A stretch of 64,000 nucleotides of DNA from Spirochaeta cellobiosiphila DSM 17781. Lineage in GTDB: Bacteria; Spirochaetota; Spirochaetia; DSM-17781. Where the stretch lies: contig NZ_KE384555.1 of assembly GCF_000426705.1 (NCBI RefSeq), positions 62,001 through 126,000 on the forward strand, given 5' to 3'. Of this stretch, positions 52,054-60,165 are shown piece by piece. Position 1 is the first letter of the stretch. Each line of letters opens with the position of its first letter. The notes below the pieces were generated by a model. That model was not told the DNA's origin and did not search any database. It saw only the letters and a list, made by a program, of their open reading frames with translations. Both the position numbers and the translations under genes were made by a program.

Positions 52054-52327
52054 AAACCTCTCCTAGATACTAGTTTTATTATTAAGATATAAATTATCTT
52101 GCAATGACATTAGTTAATTGTCAACAAAAACTTATAGAAATCTAAAAGGCATTCCCCAGATATATTCACCTATAAATAAATCATTATTTACCTATACAAC
52201 AAATAATTAAAATAAACTCCCAAAGAAAGCCCCACAAAATAAACAGTCCCATTTAATAGAAAGACATCCCTCAATATGTTGACATCAACAACTATCATAA
52301 TATTTATTCTACATAATAGGGGAACCT
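52054..52327. other. Intergenic region upstream of binding-protein gene 1
   Basis: This carries the promoter of the binding-protein gene. TTAATTGTCAA-CA-AAAACTTA at 52114-52134 is shared, with two changes, with 53740-53760; it contains TTGACA on the minus strand. On the + strand, TTGACATCAACAACTATCA near 52278 resembles the sequence upstream of the 53943 gene (ACAACTATCAAATAAT). Apart from the broken regulator fragment that follows, I see no gene. Confidence 0.5.
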
Positions 52328-52399
52328 ATGAATAAGATTGTACTAAAGAGACATTATATGAATAGTCTGAATGCGCAAGGGAATATAAGTGGTAGAATC
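52328..52399 (+). pseudogene. Possible fragment of a ROK-type regulator gene
   Basis: ATG at 52328, with AGGGGAACC upstream, opens a frame reading MNKIVLKRHYMNSLN then AQGNISGRILISQS. The spacing and residues resemble the N-terminal helix-turn-helix of ROK regulators (leader helix, short loop, G-x-I-S-R). The frame then runs antisense into the 3' end of binding-protein gene 2 with no further similarity. It may be a remnant of a regulator gene lost by deletion. The evidence is short and by eye. Confidence 0.3.
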
Positions 52400-53680
52400 C
52401 TAATCAGCCAAAGCTTGAATATCTTTCAACGCCTTATCATAGGCTTTTTCAGGAGTGGCGTTCTGATTCATAACATCCTCCAATGCCTTAATAAAGACGG
52501 CTGAAGCCTCATAATCATAGGGACTTATAGTAGTACGGGGAATATGCTTGACCGTATCAACCAATATCCTGTCCTGGTTCTGGTCCCCATAAAAAGAGAG
52601 AGTGCGATTGATAGAGGGATCATCATAAACGCTCTGTAATACGGGAAATTTACCTGAGAATTTATAGAATGTTAACTGTCCTGCCTCTGTAGTAGTAAAA
52701 TACTTAATTAGTTCCCATGCCGCCGCTTTCTTGTCTTCAGGAACATTACTGGGTATAGCCAAGTAGGTTGCTTGGTGAAAGGAATAGCTATTCTCAGGAA
52801 GGGATGCCATCCGCCAATCAACAAAGCCATCCAAAGAAAAGGCTTCAAGATATCCTCTCATATTGGAACCAGAAACAATCACAGGTACATTTCCATTATA
52901 TACGGCCCTGAGCCAATGATTAGAATAGATACTATACTGCCCATCAATACCTCTTGGCTTCATATAAGAAGCCAAGTTTAATCGAGAAAGGAATTTATCC
53001 CTTGGCATGAGAGCTCTCCCCTTACGATTGAACCAAACGCCTACTCCATAGTTTAGTGTTGCAAGAACCAAATCATCAGGCTTTGGGAGAAGAAAATCAC
53101 CCCCGCCGACTTCCTGAAGCTTCTGACACCCTTCTATGAATTCATCCCATGTTTTTATCTTATCAAAATCGACACCCGCTTGATCAGCTATACTCTTTCG
53201 ATAAAAAATGACAACAGGATCTATATTCAAAGGCATGGCAATCAAACGTCCCTCTCTAGTTGTAGCGTTATCCATAGCAACCTTAATAATCCCTTTTCCC
53301 GCTTTTTGCCCCCAAAAGGGACTAGTTCCTAAGTCTGTCAAACCATCAAACTCTAAGATTTTAGAAATATATTCTACTCCCAAGACTTCAATATCGTTGG
53401 TCGCTTCACCCTTTTCCAAGGCCTTAATCAGTCTGTCATGATGGGCATATTCATCAATCAGATCCAACTCTATATGAATATTAGAATACTTAGCTTCAAA
53501 ATCTTCAGTGAAAGAAAGGGCTAGAATGATTGACTGCAGGCCACCGTAGCCACCAATACTTATAGTATATTCCTTATCCGGATCAAAAGGAGGGATGTTA
53601 TTTTGTGCCTGCTGTCCTTCAGCAAAAATAAACGAACCCAAAAGGATCAACACCATTACAAGTACAACTTTCTTTTTCAA
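52400..53680 (-). CDS. Sugar ABC transporter substrate-binding protein 2
   Basis: This is 426 residues with a signal peptide (LLGSFIFAEGQ). The solute-binding fold is closely parallel to protein 1 throughout (YTISIGGYGGLQS, DRLIKALEKGEATNDIEVLGVEY, TWDEFIEGCQKL, KKAAAWELIKYFTTTEAGQLTF). Shared N- and C-terminal motifs show a gene duplication. The start is TTG at 53680 with AGGAG six bases upstream. It has its own promoter with the shared 21-base motif. Residues lining the sugar site differ, so it may take a related oligosaccharide into the same permease. Confidence 0.88.
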   Translation of the reverse strand: MKKKVVLVMVLILLGSFIFAEGQQAQNNIPPFDPDKEYTISIGGYGGLQSIILALSFTEDFEAKYSNIHIELDLIDEYAHHDRLIKALEKGEATNDIEVLGVEYISKILEFDGLTDLGTSPFWGQKAGKGIIKVAMDNATTREGRLIAMPLNIDPVVIFYRKSIADQAGVDFDKIKTWDEFIEGCQKLQEVGGGDFLLPKPDDLVLATLNYGVGVWFNRKGRALMPRDKFLSRLNLASYMKPRGIDGQYSIYSNHWLRAVYNGNVPVIVSGSNMRGYLEAFSLDGFVDWRMASLPENSYSFHQATYLAIPSNVPEDKKAAAWELIKYFTTTEAGQLTFYKFSGKFPVLQSVYDDPSINRTLSFYGDQNQDRILVDTVKHIPRTTISPYDYEASAVFIKALEDVMNQNATPEKAYDKALKDIQALAD

Positions 53681-53739
53681 TGAGAACTCCTAAAGATATT
53701 TTTACAGTATAATATGTGTTTAGCAAATAAATAAGTCAA

Positions 53740-53760
53740 TTAATTGTCAAAGAAAACTTA
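53740..53760 (-). promoter_or_regulatory. Promoter/operator motif shared by both binding-protein genes
   Basis: TTAATTGTCAA-AG-AAAACTTA lies 60 bases upstream of binding-protein gene 2. The matching site at 52114-52134 lies 61 bases upstream of gene 1. On the coding strand it reads TAAGTTTT-x-x-TTGACAATTAA, so it includes a -35-like TTGACA and could also bind the ROK repressor. Confidence 0.55.
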
Positions 53761-53942
53761 ATCAAGACCATCATTAGAAAGACCAGGAAAACCTAGAAAA
53801 TAAAAAAACATATTTACTTTATATAAAACATTTTACAGAATATATAAACAAATAATACATAATAAGGCATATTGATTGACATATAATAGGACTCATGAGA
53901 ATATGTTGCTAACAACAACTATCAAATAATTCTGGAGTATTA

Positions 53943-56900
53943 ATGTCACCCATGGATCAAAAAGAACCCAATAAGCCTGTAGAGGGCGGATTCCTACAAA
54001 AAGAAGAATGCACTTTATACAAGATAAACAATTACGACAGTATGCCTCCCTTCTTCATGACCCTGACCAATTCCAGTGATCATTGGGCCTTTATTAGTAC
54101 ATCCGGAGGTCTTACTGCAGGACGTAAAGACGCTAACAATGCCTTGTTCCCCTACTATACTGATGACAAAATAACAGAAAATGCGCCGAACACCGGACAC
54201 AGAGCTGTCCTTATCATTACTCATAAAGCACAGAATCATATATGGGAACCATTCGCCAATAAAGAATCTGATCGGCATAGGTTCACCCATAACATATACA
54301 AATCCATAGCAGGTAACAGAATCATTTTCGAAGAAACCCACACAGAACTTGGTTTGACATACCAACTGGAATGGACAACCAGTCCCGTCTATGGATTCCT
54401 CAAGAAGGTTACTTTGATCAATCAGACAGATCATGGTTACCAGATAAGTCTCTTGGATGGTATTCAGAACACCCTGCCAACCTTTATAACAAGTCAGACA
54501 CAAAATGAGTTTAGCAATCTACTGGATGGATACAAAAGAAACGAACTCCATAGAGAAACAGGTCTTGGTATATACGCCTTAAGTGCCCGATTAACCGATT
54601 TGGCTGAGCCAAGTGAGTCCCTGTCTGCAACAACATGGTGGAATTACGGGTTGGAAGTAGACAACTACCTTCTATCCAATACACAGGTGAAAACCTTTAT
54701 CCATGGTCAAGACCTAATAACTGAGGAAGAAACGAAAGGAAGAAAAGGGGCCTATCTCGTCCATAGTCATTTCTTCCTGGAACCTAAGGCAGAAAAGAAA
54801 TACTACTTCTGTGGAGAAGTGAACCAGTCCCACAAGAGCATTTTTGAACTAATCCACAAACTACAGGACAAAGAAGCTTTACACAAGGAGCTCCAGGAAG
54901 ACCTTATTAAGGGAGAGGAACAGCTCTATAAAATCATAGGACTCAATGATGGTCTCCAATGTACAAATAGTCATTTAAACACAGGTCATCATCTTAACAA
55001 CATAATGTTTAATCTCATGAGGGGAGGATATTTTGCTCATTATAATAGAATAGATATCCTTGATTTTGATAACTTCCTTGAAAATAGTAACAAACAGGTC
55101 AGATCGGAATATGGGCATTTATTCCCAAAAGGGGAGAAATTCCTGGACAAAGAAGATTTGGAACAGAAAATCATACAGACAGGCAATCCTGATTTACTTC
55201 GCTTATTCAGGGAATACCTCCCTCTCACCTTTAGTAGGCGCCATGGAGATCCCAGCCGTCCCTGGAACCATTTTGCTATTAACACACAGAAGGAAGATGG
55301 GAGTCCCCGTTTAGATTATCAAGGCAACTGGCGAGATATCTTCCAGAATTGGGAAGCCCTCTTATGCTCTAACCCCCAATATATCCTTCCTGTCATTAGT
55401 AAGTTCCTCAATGCAACCACAGCAGATGGTTATAATCCTTACCGGATATCCAAGTCCGGTATCGACTGGGAACGTCCTGAACCGGGGAATCCCTGGGCCA
55501 ATATTGGGTATTGGAGTGACCATCAGATCATCTATTTATGTAAGCTTCTTGAATTATCAGACCAGTATTATCCTCAGAAACTTGGCTCAGAGTTAGACAA
55601 AGAAATCTATGTTTTTGCCAATGTGCCCTATAAAATCAAAGCCTATAAAGACATCAAGACTAATCCCAGAGACACAATCATCTTTGACTATTCCCTTGAT
55701 GAAAGCATAAGTCATATATCCCAATCCTTAGGTTCAGATGGCAAACTCCTGCAGAAGGGAGAAAGGATAGTCCATGCGAATATGGTAGAAAAACTTCTTA
55801 TCCTTGTATTAGCCAAGATGGCGAACTTTGTTCCTGATGGGGGAATATGGATGAACACTCAACGTCCTGAATGGAATGATGCTAATAATGCCCTTGCCGG
55901 ATATGGATTATCCCTGGTAACACTTTCTTACCTCATTCGCTTCATCAAAAGACTCAGGACCCTCATGCCCAGTTCTTCTCAGACTTACCAGTTCCATGAA
56001 GAAGTAGCACTGTGGCTAGACAGACAACTTAATATACTCGAGCCATTCGAACCTACTTATACATCCCCTCTAAAAGATACCCAAAGAGCACAATTCCTGG
56101 ATCAAATAGAAGAAACAGGAAGTGATTACAGAGAGCAAATATACAAAAACGACCTGTCCTCCCCCACGACAGAAGTAGAGAGCGATTTCATCCACAAGTA
56201 TCTGGAATTATGCAATCAGGTTCTGACGAAGACCCTATCCCATAACAAAAGAGAGGATGGCCTCTTCCATTCCTATAACCGGATTCATCTCGAGAAAAAC
56301 AAAGTTGGGGTCAAGTATTTATATGAAATGTTAGAAGGTCAGGTCAGTGCTATTAGTTCAGAGGCAATCACTCCAGAAGAGGGCCTCACCGTTCTGGAGG
56401 CCTTAAAAAAGAGCTCCATTTATAGAGAAGATCAGCATTCCTATATGTTATATCCGAATAGAAGTCTCCCTTCGTTTCTCCAAAAGAATACATTAACAAG
56501 AGAGCAAATGGAATCATCGCCAGTGCTCAAAAGACTTCTGACAATCTCCCCTAACCTTCTTATTAATACAGATCTTCACGGTCAGGGACACTTTAATAGA
56601 GAATTCAGAAATGAAGAGTCCCTTATATCAGGGATAAAACAATTTAATAACACAAATCCCCGGAAGGCCTTAAGTCCTGAAGAAGAACAAGAATTGCTTA
56701 ACATTTTTGAAGGAGTATTTCAGCATAAGGATTTCACGGGACGTTCGGGAACCTTCTTTGCCTATGAAGGCTTAGGAAGCATTTACTGGCATATGGTATC
56801 CAAATTACTCCTTGCCACACAGGAACTCCTGATAAAAGCCTACGATCAGGGGGAACAGGAGCTGACAACCTCACTAATGAGACGTTATAAGAACATTAGA

Positions 56901-57365
56901 TCCGGATTAGGTTATCACAAAACACCCCAGCAATATGGAGCCTTCCCTATAGATCCTTACTCACACACGCCCTGGGGATCAGGGGCCAAACAGCCCGGGA
57001 TGACAGGGCAAGTCAAAGAAGAAATCCTAACACGATGGCTAGAGTTAGGACTACAGGTCCAAGCAGGACAAATAAGCTTCAACCCTATACTTATTGACCC
57101 ACAGGAATACCTGACGACAGAGAAGCAATGGGTTTATTATAACAGAGAAGGGGTTAAGCTTGTAAAGACACTACAGAAAGGTTCCTTTGGATATACCTTC
57201 TGTAATGTACCCATTATAGTGACAAACAATGACCCTGATAAAGGAATAGCCTATGATTATAATGGGCAAGTCATTAAGCAAAAAGAATATCAATTACCAG
57301 AGGATATTAGCGAGAATATTTTCAATAAAACGGGACAGATTAAAGAAATAATTGTCAAATTATAA
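53943..57365 (+). CDS. Large glycosidase/phosphorylase-like protein (GH94-like)
   Basis: This 1140-residue cytoplasmic protein has no signal peptide. It has an N-terminal beta-rich domain (FISTSGGLTAGRKDANNALFPYYTDDKI) and a long alpha-helical barrel region (RPWNHFAINTQ, QRPEWNDANNALAGYGLSLVTLSYLIRF, GRSGTFFAYEGLGSIYWHMVSKLLLA). A closing segment GAFPIDPYSHTPWGSGAKQPGMTGQ follows. The layout and the xWNDxNN motif recall GH94/GH36-type enzymes and proteins annotated as cellobiose phosphorylases, but I cannot assign a family. Its place beside sugar-binding proteins and a ROK regulator suggests it breaks down the imported oligosaccharide. GGAG precedes the ATG. Confidence 0.65.
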   Translation: MSPMDQKEPNKPVEGGFLQKEECTLYKINNYDSMPPFFMTLTNSSDHWAFISTSGGLTAGRKDANNALFPYYTDDKITENAPNTGHRAVLIITHKAQNHIWEPFANKESDRHRFTHNIYKSIAGNRIIFEETHTELGLTYQLEWTTSPVYGFLKKVTLINQTDHGYQISLLDGIQNTLPTFITSQTQNEFSNLLDGYKRNELHRETGLGIYALSARLTDLAEPSESLSATTWWNYGLEVDNYLLSNTQVKTFIHGQDLITEEETKGRKGAYLVHSHFFLEPKAEKKYYFCGEVNQSHKSIFELIHKLQDKEALHKELQEDLIKGEEQLYKIIGLNDGLQCTNSHLNTGHHLNNIMFNLMRGGYFAHYNRIDILDFDNFLENSNKQVRSEYGHLFPKGEKFLDKEDLEQKIIQTGNPDLLRLFREYLPLTFSRRHGDPSRPWNHFAINTQKEDGSPRLDYQGNWRDIFQNWEALLCSNPQYILPVISKFLNATTADGYNPYRISKSGIDWERPEPGNPWANIGYWSDHQIIYLCKLLELSDQYYPQKLGSELDKEIYVFANVPYKIKAYKDIKTNPRDTIIFDYSLDESISHISQSLGSDGKLLQKGERIVHANMVEKLLILVLAKMANFVPDGGIWMNTQRPEWNDANNALAGYGLSLVTLSYLIRFIKRLRTLMPSSSQTYQFHEEVALWLDRQLNILEPFEPTYTSPLKDTQRAQFLDQIEETGSDYREQIYKNDLSSPTTEVESDFIHKYLELCNQVLTKTLSHNKREDGLFHSYNRIHLEKNKVGVKYLYEMLEGQVSAISSEAITPEEGLTVLEALKKSSIYREDQHSYMLYPNRSLPSFLQKNTLTREQMESSPVLKRLLTISPNLLINTDLHGQGHFNREFRNEESLISGIKQFNNTNPRKALSPEEEQELLNIFEGVFQHKDFTGRSGTFFAYEGLGSIYWHMVSKLLLATQELLIKAYDQGEQELTTSLMRRYKNIRSGLGYHKTPQQYGAFPIDPYSHTPWGSGAKQPGMTGQVKEEILTRWLELGLQVQAGQISFNPILIDPQEYLTTEKQWVYYNREGVKLVKTLQKGSFGYTFCNVPIIVTNNDPDKGIAYDYNGQVIKQKEYQLPEDISENIFNKTGQIKEIIVKL

Positions 57366-57429
57366 CTGTCAATCGAATAAATGAATATGTTATTCTGCTA
57401 AAATAACGGCCTCTTAACAAGGAACAACA

Positions 57430-58599
57430 GTGAGAGTTGTACAAAACAGCAACAATATCATCAGAGTATTGAAAGAAATCAAAATCAAGCCAGGAATAAG
57501 CAGGATAGAAATATCCAAAGACATTGGCTTGGACAAGTCCACAGTCACCGTTGTCGCCAACCGCTTAATGGATCTAGGCTTTATTGAAGAAACGACAGAA
57601 TCCCTCACCCCTTACCAGGGAGGCCGTCGTCCCGTCGGCCTTAAACTAAAAACGGGTATCGGAATCATACTGGGCTTGGAAATTCAAACTGATTATTATT
57701 TCGCCATCCTTATCGATATGACAGGTAAGGTGTACAAAACAATGGAAGGACCTGTTAAGAATGTAGATACCTTTTTTTATACCTTTCTCAATATTTATAA
57801 GGATGTTTATAACGAGATCGAAGAATTAGGCCTACCCTTACTGGGTGTCGGCATTGGAACATCAGGTATGATCAATCCCCACAAAGGGATTATCAGTGAC
57901 TCTAATCCCCTGAATATCCATGAACCGGAAAACTTCTATGAAGAAATAAAAGCTTTTCTTCAAGTCCCTGTATTCTTGGATAACGATGCCAATTGCGGAT
58001 GTTGGGCGGTTCTCTCTGATAGCAAAGATAAGCGTCCTATTGATTCCCTTTTTGTGCTGGGAGAATTCAGACAGGCCCGAGTCAGGGCAGATATGACTCG
58101 TGTAGTGGCAGTCGGTATGGGTATCGTTATTAACGAAAGGGTTCACTATGGCCAAGAGTTCTCAACAGGGGAATACAAGAGTCCTTCATGGCAGGCCCCT
58201 AATAAAACCCAGTTCTCCTTAAGCAACGAAGAATTAAACACACTTCAATCAGACAGGGACATTATTGTAAGAATCAAAGAGGAATTGGCCAGTGATATCG
58301 CTTTTCTAACAAATATGTTAAATCTCACTACCATCACAATTGGGGGAAGTATGTCCAAGTACATAGACATATTAGAACCTCAACTTCAAATGGCTATCAC
58401 CGATAACTGGTCCTATGAAAGACCTAAGAAGGTAAACATTCAGGCGGCTCCCATGAAGGAAATGACCATAGCCTATGGAGCAGCAGCTATGCTTTTAGAG
58501 CATCTCTTTCTTACTTTTGAGACCACTTCAGAGAATCCCTGGAGCCAGAAAGTGGGTATTGATTTGTTCAACAGTTTTACAGAGACAATTAGCAAATGA
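57430..58599 (+). CDS. ROK-family transcriptional regulator
   Basis: This is 389 residues. An N-terminal helix-turn-helix (NNIIRVLKEIKIKPGISRIEISKDIGLDKSTVTVVANRLMDLGFIEE) precedes a ROK sugar-kinase-like domain (LGLEIQTDYYFAILIDMTGKV, GVGIGTSGMINPHKGIISDSNPLNI, VFLDNDANCGC). The zinc-binding C-x-C-G-x-x-G-C-x-E motif of typical ROK proteins is missing; the matching place reads GEYKSPSWQ. It is probably the sugar-responsive repressor of the neighbouring transporter and enzyme genes. The start is GTG 57430 with AAGGAAC upstream. It follows the glycosidase-like gene by 64 bases. Confidence 0.83.
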   Translation: MRVVQNSNNIIRVLKEIKIKPGISRIEISKDIGLDKSTVTVVANRLMDLGFIEETTESLTPYQGGRRPVGLKLKTGIGIILGLEIQTDYYFAILIDMTGKVYKTMEGPVKNVDTFFYTFLNIYKDVYNEIEELGLPLLGVGIGTSGMINPHKGIISDSNPLNIHEPENFYEEIKAFLQVPVFLDNDANCGCWAVLSDSKDKRPIDSLFVLGEFRQARVRADMTRVVAVGMGIVINERVHYGQEFSTGEYKSPSWQAPNKTQFSLSNEELNTLQSDRDIIVRIKEELASDIAFLTNMLNLTTITIGGSMSKYIDILEPQLQMAITDNWSYERPKKVNIQAAPMKEMTIAYGAAAMLLEHLFLTFETTSENPWSQKVGIDLFNSFTETISK

Positions 58600-58762
58600 T
58601 GACCCCCACTACAGAGTATTTACCCCTACTTCATAAAGTATGCCAACACTTAGGAATTAATCGAAATTCATTGAATTTTAATAAAGAAAAGTCGACATTT
58701 AACCTAGAAAGAGACTTGATTTATCTATGATCTGTGTTAAGTTTCTGTGCGAGAGGTGTTGA

Positions 58763-59095
58763 ATGAAAGCCGTGATTCCGGTCAAGGAACTAAAGACCGT
58801 TAGTCCCGTGGTTTGCATCAAAGATACAAAACATTTTTTCCTATTTGAGGAAAGCTCGAATGCCCTGCTAGGTATCGACCGTGATACCCTGTTAGAGGAG
58901 CATCGAACAGACAATCTATTTGAAGCGTTGGCAGAAGAAGGTGTAAACCTTGTCATCGCTCCCACCGTAAGTAAGATCATGCTATCTATGATACGAGAAA
59001 GAGGTATGGCCATATGTGCTCCTCTTGGCCGCAGCTGTGCGGAAGCCGTTAATAACATTAAAGATGGTATGGAGACACTACCAAAGGTTATTTAA
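58763..59095 (+). CDS. NifX/NafY-like (dinitrogenase FeMo-cofactor domain) protein
   Basis: This is a 110-residue single domain. The strand/helix order (MKAVIPVKELKTVSPVV, HFFLFEESSN, LFEALAEEGVNLVIAPTVSKIMLSMIRERGMAICAPLGRSCAEAVNNIKDG) resembles the Nitro_FeMo-Co domain of NifX, NafY and many stand-alone proteins of anaerobes. Those bind iron-sulfur or molybdenum clusters; no nitrogenase gene is near, so the role is unknown. GAGAGG precedes the ATG. It has its own terminator and sits between two sugar regulators. Confidence 0.6.
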   Translation: MKAVIPVKELKTVSPVVCIKDTKHFFLFEESSNALLGIDRDTLLEEHRTDNLFEALAEEGVNLVIAPTVSKIMLSMIRERGMAICAPLGRSCAEAVNNIKDGMETLPKVI

Positions 59096-59126
59096 CCTGT
59101 ATTACAATAAGCGATAAATGAAATAG

Positions 59127-59157
59127 GCTGCTGTAGAATTTACAGCAGTCATTTTTT
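59127..59157 (+). terminator. Terminator after the NifX-like gene
   Basis: CTGCTGTA-GAATT-TACAGCAG is a perfect 8-bp stem followed by ATTTTTT. Confidence 0.8.
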
Positions 59158-59179
59158 ATATTTGCTTACAAGCATTTGA

Positions 59180-59242
59180 CCTATTTGGTCTAAGGAAAGT
59201 GCTCATTTGGTCTAAGCATTTAATGCTTTTGCTTAGACCAAA
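59180..59242. repeat. Three TTTGGTCTAAG elements
   Basis: TTTGGTCTAAG occurs twice in direct orientation and once inverted (CTTAGACCAAA). The second and third copies form a 12-bp stem (TTTGGTCTAAGC/GCTTAGACCAAA) with a 13-base loop. The cluster lies just beyond the AraC gene's 3' end, about 90 bases after the NifX-like gene. It lacks a T-run, so it is not a clear terminator. Confidence 0.6.
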
Positions 59243-59263
59243 GTGAAGAAATGCTTGAACCAT

Positions 59264-60070
59264 TTATCCAATAACCTGGTAATACTTTTTACGATAGTGA
59301 GAAGGACTTAAACCTGTTAGCTGTTTAAAGACCTTGGAAAAGTGGAACTCTGAATAGAAATGCAACTTTTGACTTATATAAAAGATAGGCATATCAGAAG
59401 AGACTAACATACTGATAGCCGCCTCGATCTTTAGCTTACGATAATACTTCATAGGGGTCATGGCCATTTTCTTTTTAAATAAACGTACCAGATAAGCCTC
59501 ACTGAGTTTTAATTTAGCCGCTAGATCTACAAGGGTCATTTCATCCATAACAGCATTCTGTAGAATGCGGAGAGCCTTTTCGATATGGTGATTACTTTCA
59601 CTACCATAATGGAAATGATTAAGACCATCGGATAATTGGAACAAAAAGCTTAAAAATTGGAACTCTCCGGACTTTTTAAGTAAAGGATGAGTGGACAGGC
59701 CCTTTTCCTTGATTTCTTCAAAAAAGAAACGGTAATTCGTCCCTATCTTATGAATCCGATCCTCTCCCAGGGGACCTGTCAACAAAGCCAGAACCTCTTC
59801 CTGAGGTTCTACATTAAAAAGAAGGGCATAGTAGGAGACAGGATCATCAACATCATCCGCTATAATAGAATGCTCTGTCCCCGGGCGTGTCAGGAAAAGA
59901 GATCCCGGACTAATGGTATACCTATGGGGTGCGTTAACAAAACTCCCCCGGCCTTGAATGAAGTAATGGACTTCATATTCATACTGATCATGACTATGGC
60001 TGCGACTGTGCCAACTTATCTCATCCTGGTCTTTCATTTGATAGACAAAAACCACATCCTGAATTTGCAT
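59264..60070 (-). CDS. AraC-family transcriptional regulator (cupin + HTH)
   Basis: This is 268 residues. An N-terminal cupin-like sugar-sensing domain (WHSRSHSHDQYEYEVHYFIQGRGSFVNAPHRYTISPGSLFLTRPGTEHSI) precedes a double AraC helix-turn-helix (MTLVDLAAKLKLSEAYLVRLFKKKMAMTPMKYYRKLKIEAA and ISQKLHFYSEFHFSKVFKQLTGLSPSHYRKKY). It is divergent from xylB-xylA, so it is the likely activator of xylose use. Repeated TGTC half-sites lie in the shared promoter region. Confidence 0.88.
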   Translation of the reverse strand: MQIQDVVFVYQMKDQDEISWHSRSHSHDQYEYEVHYFIQGRGSFVNAPHRYTISPGSLFLTRPGTEHSIIADDVDDPVSYYALLFNVEPQEEVLALLTGPLGEDRIHKIGTNYRFFFEEIKEKGLSTHPLLKKSGEFQFLSFLFQLSDGLNHFHYGSESNHHIEKALRILQNAVMDEMTLVDLAAKLKLSEAYLVRLFKKKMAMTPMKYYRKLKIEAAISMLVSSDMPIFYISQKLHFYSEFHFSKVFKQLTGLSPSHYRKKYYQVIG

Positions 60071-60090
60071 AGGTCAATTATATACATGCT

Positions 60091-60121
60091 CTGTCAAATT
60101 TGTCCATTTAACTGTCCCGTT
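60091..60121. promoter_or_regulatory. TGTC-repeat operator candidate upstream of xylB
   Basis: TGTCAAATT, TGTCCATTT and TGTCCCGTT start at 60092, 60101 and 60113. Direct repeats about one turn apart upstream of a sugar operon are the usual form of AraC-family sites. They end about 45 bases before xylB. Confidence 0.4.
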
Positions 60122-60165
60122 TTCGGGCTTACCATATCCATGAAATGTTGAAAGAAGAGGTCTGT

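Noticed and set aside
54015-54503. 162-codon frame opposite the start of the glycosidase-like gene
   Set aside because: It has no recognisable motif and no ribosome site, and it lies wholly inside a coding gene on the other strand.
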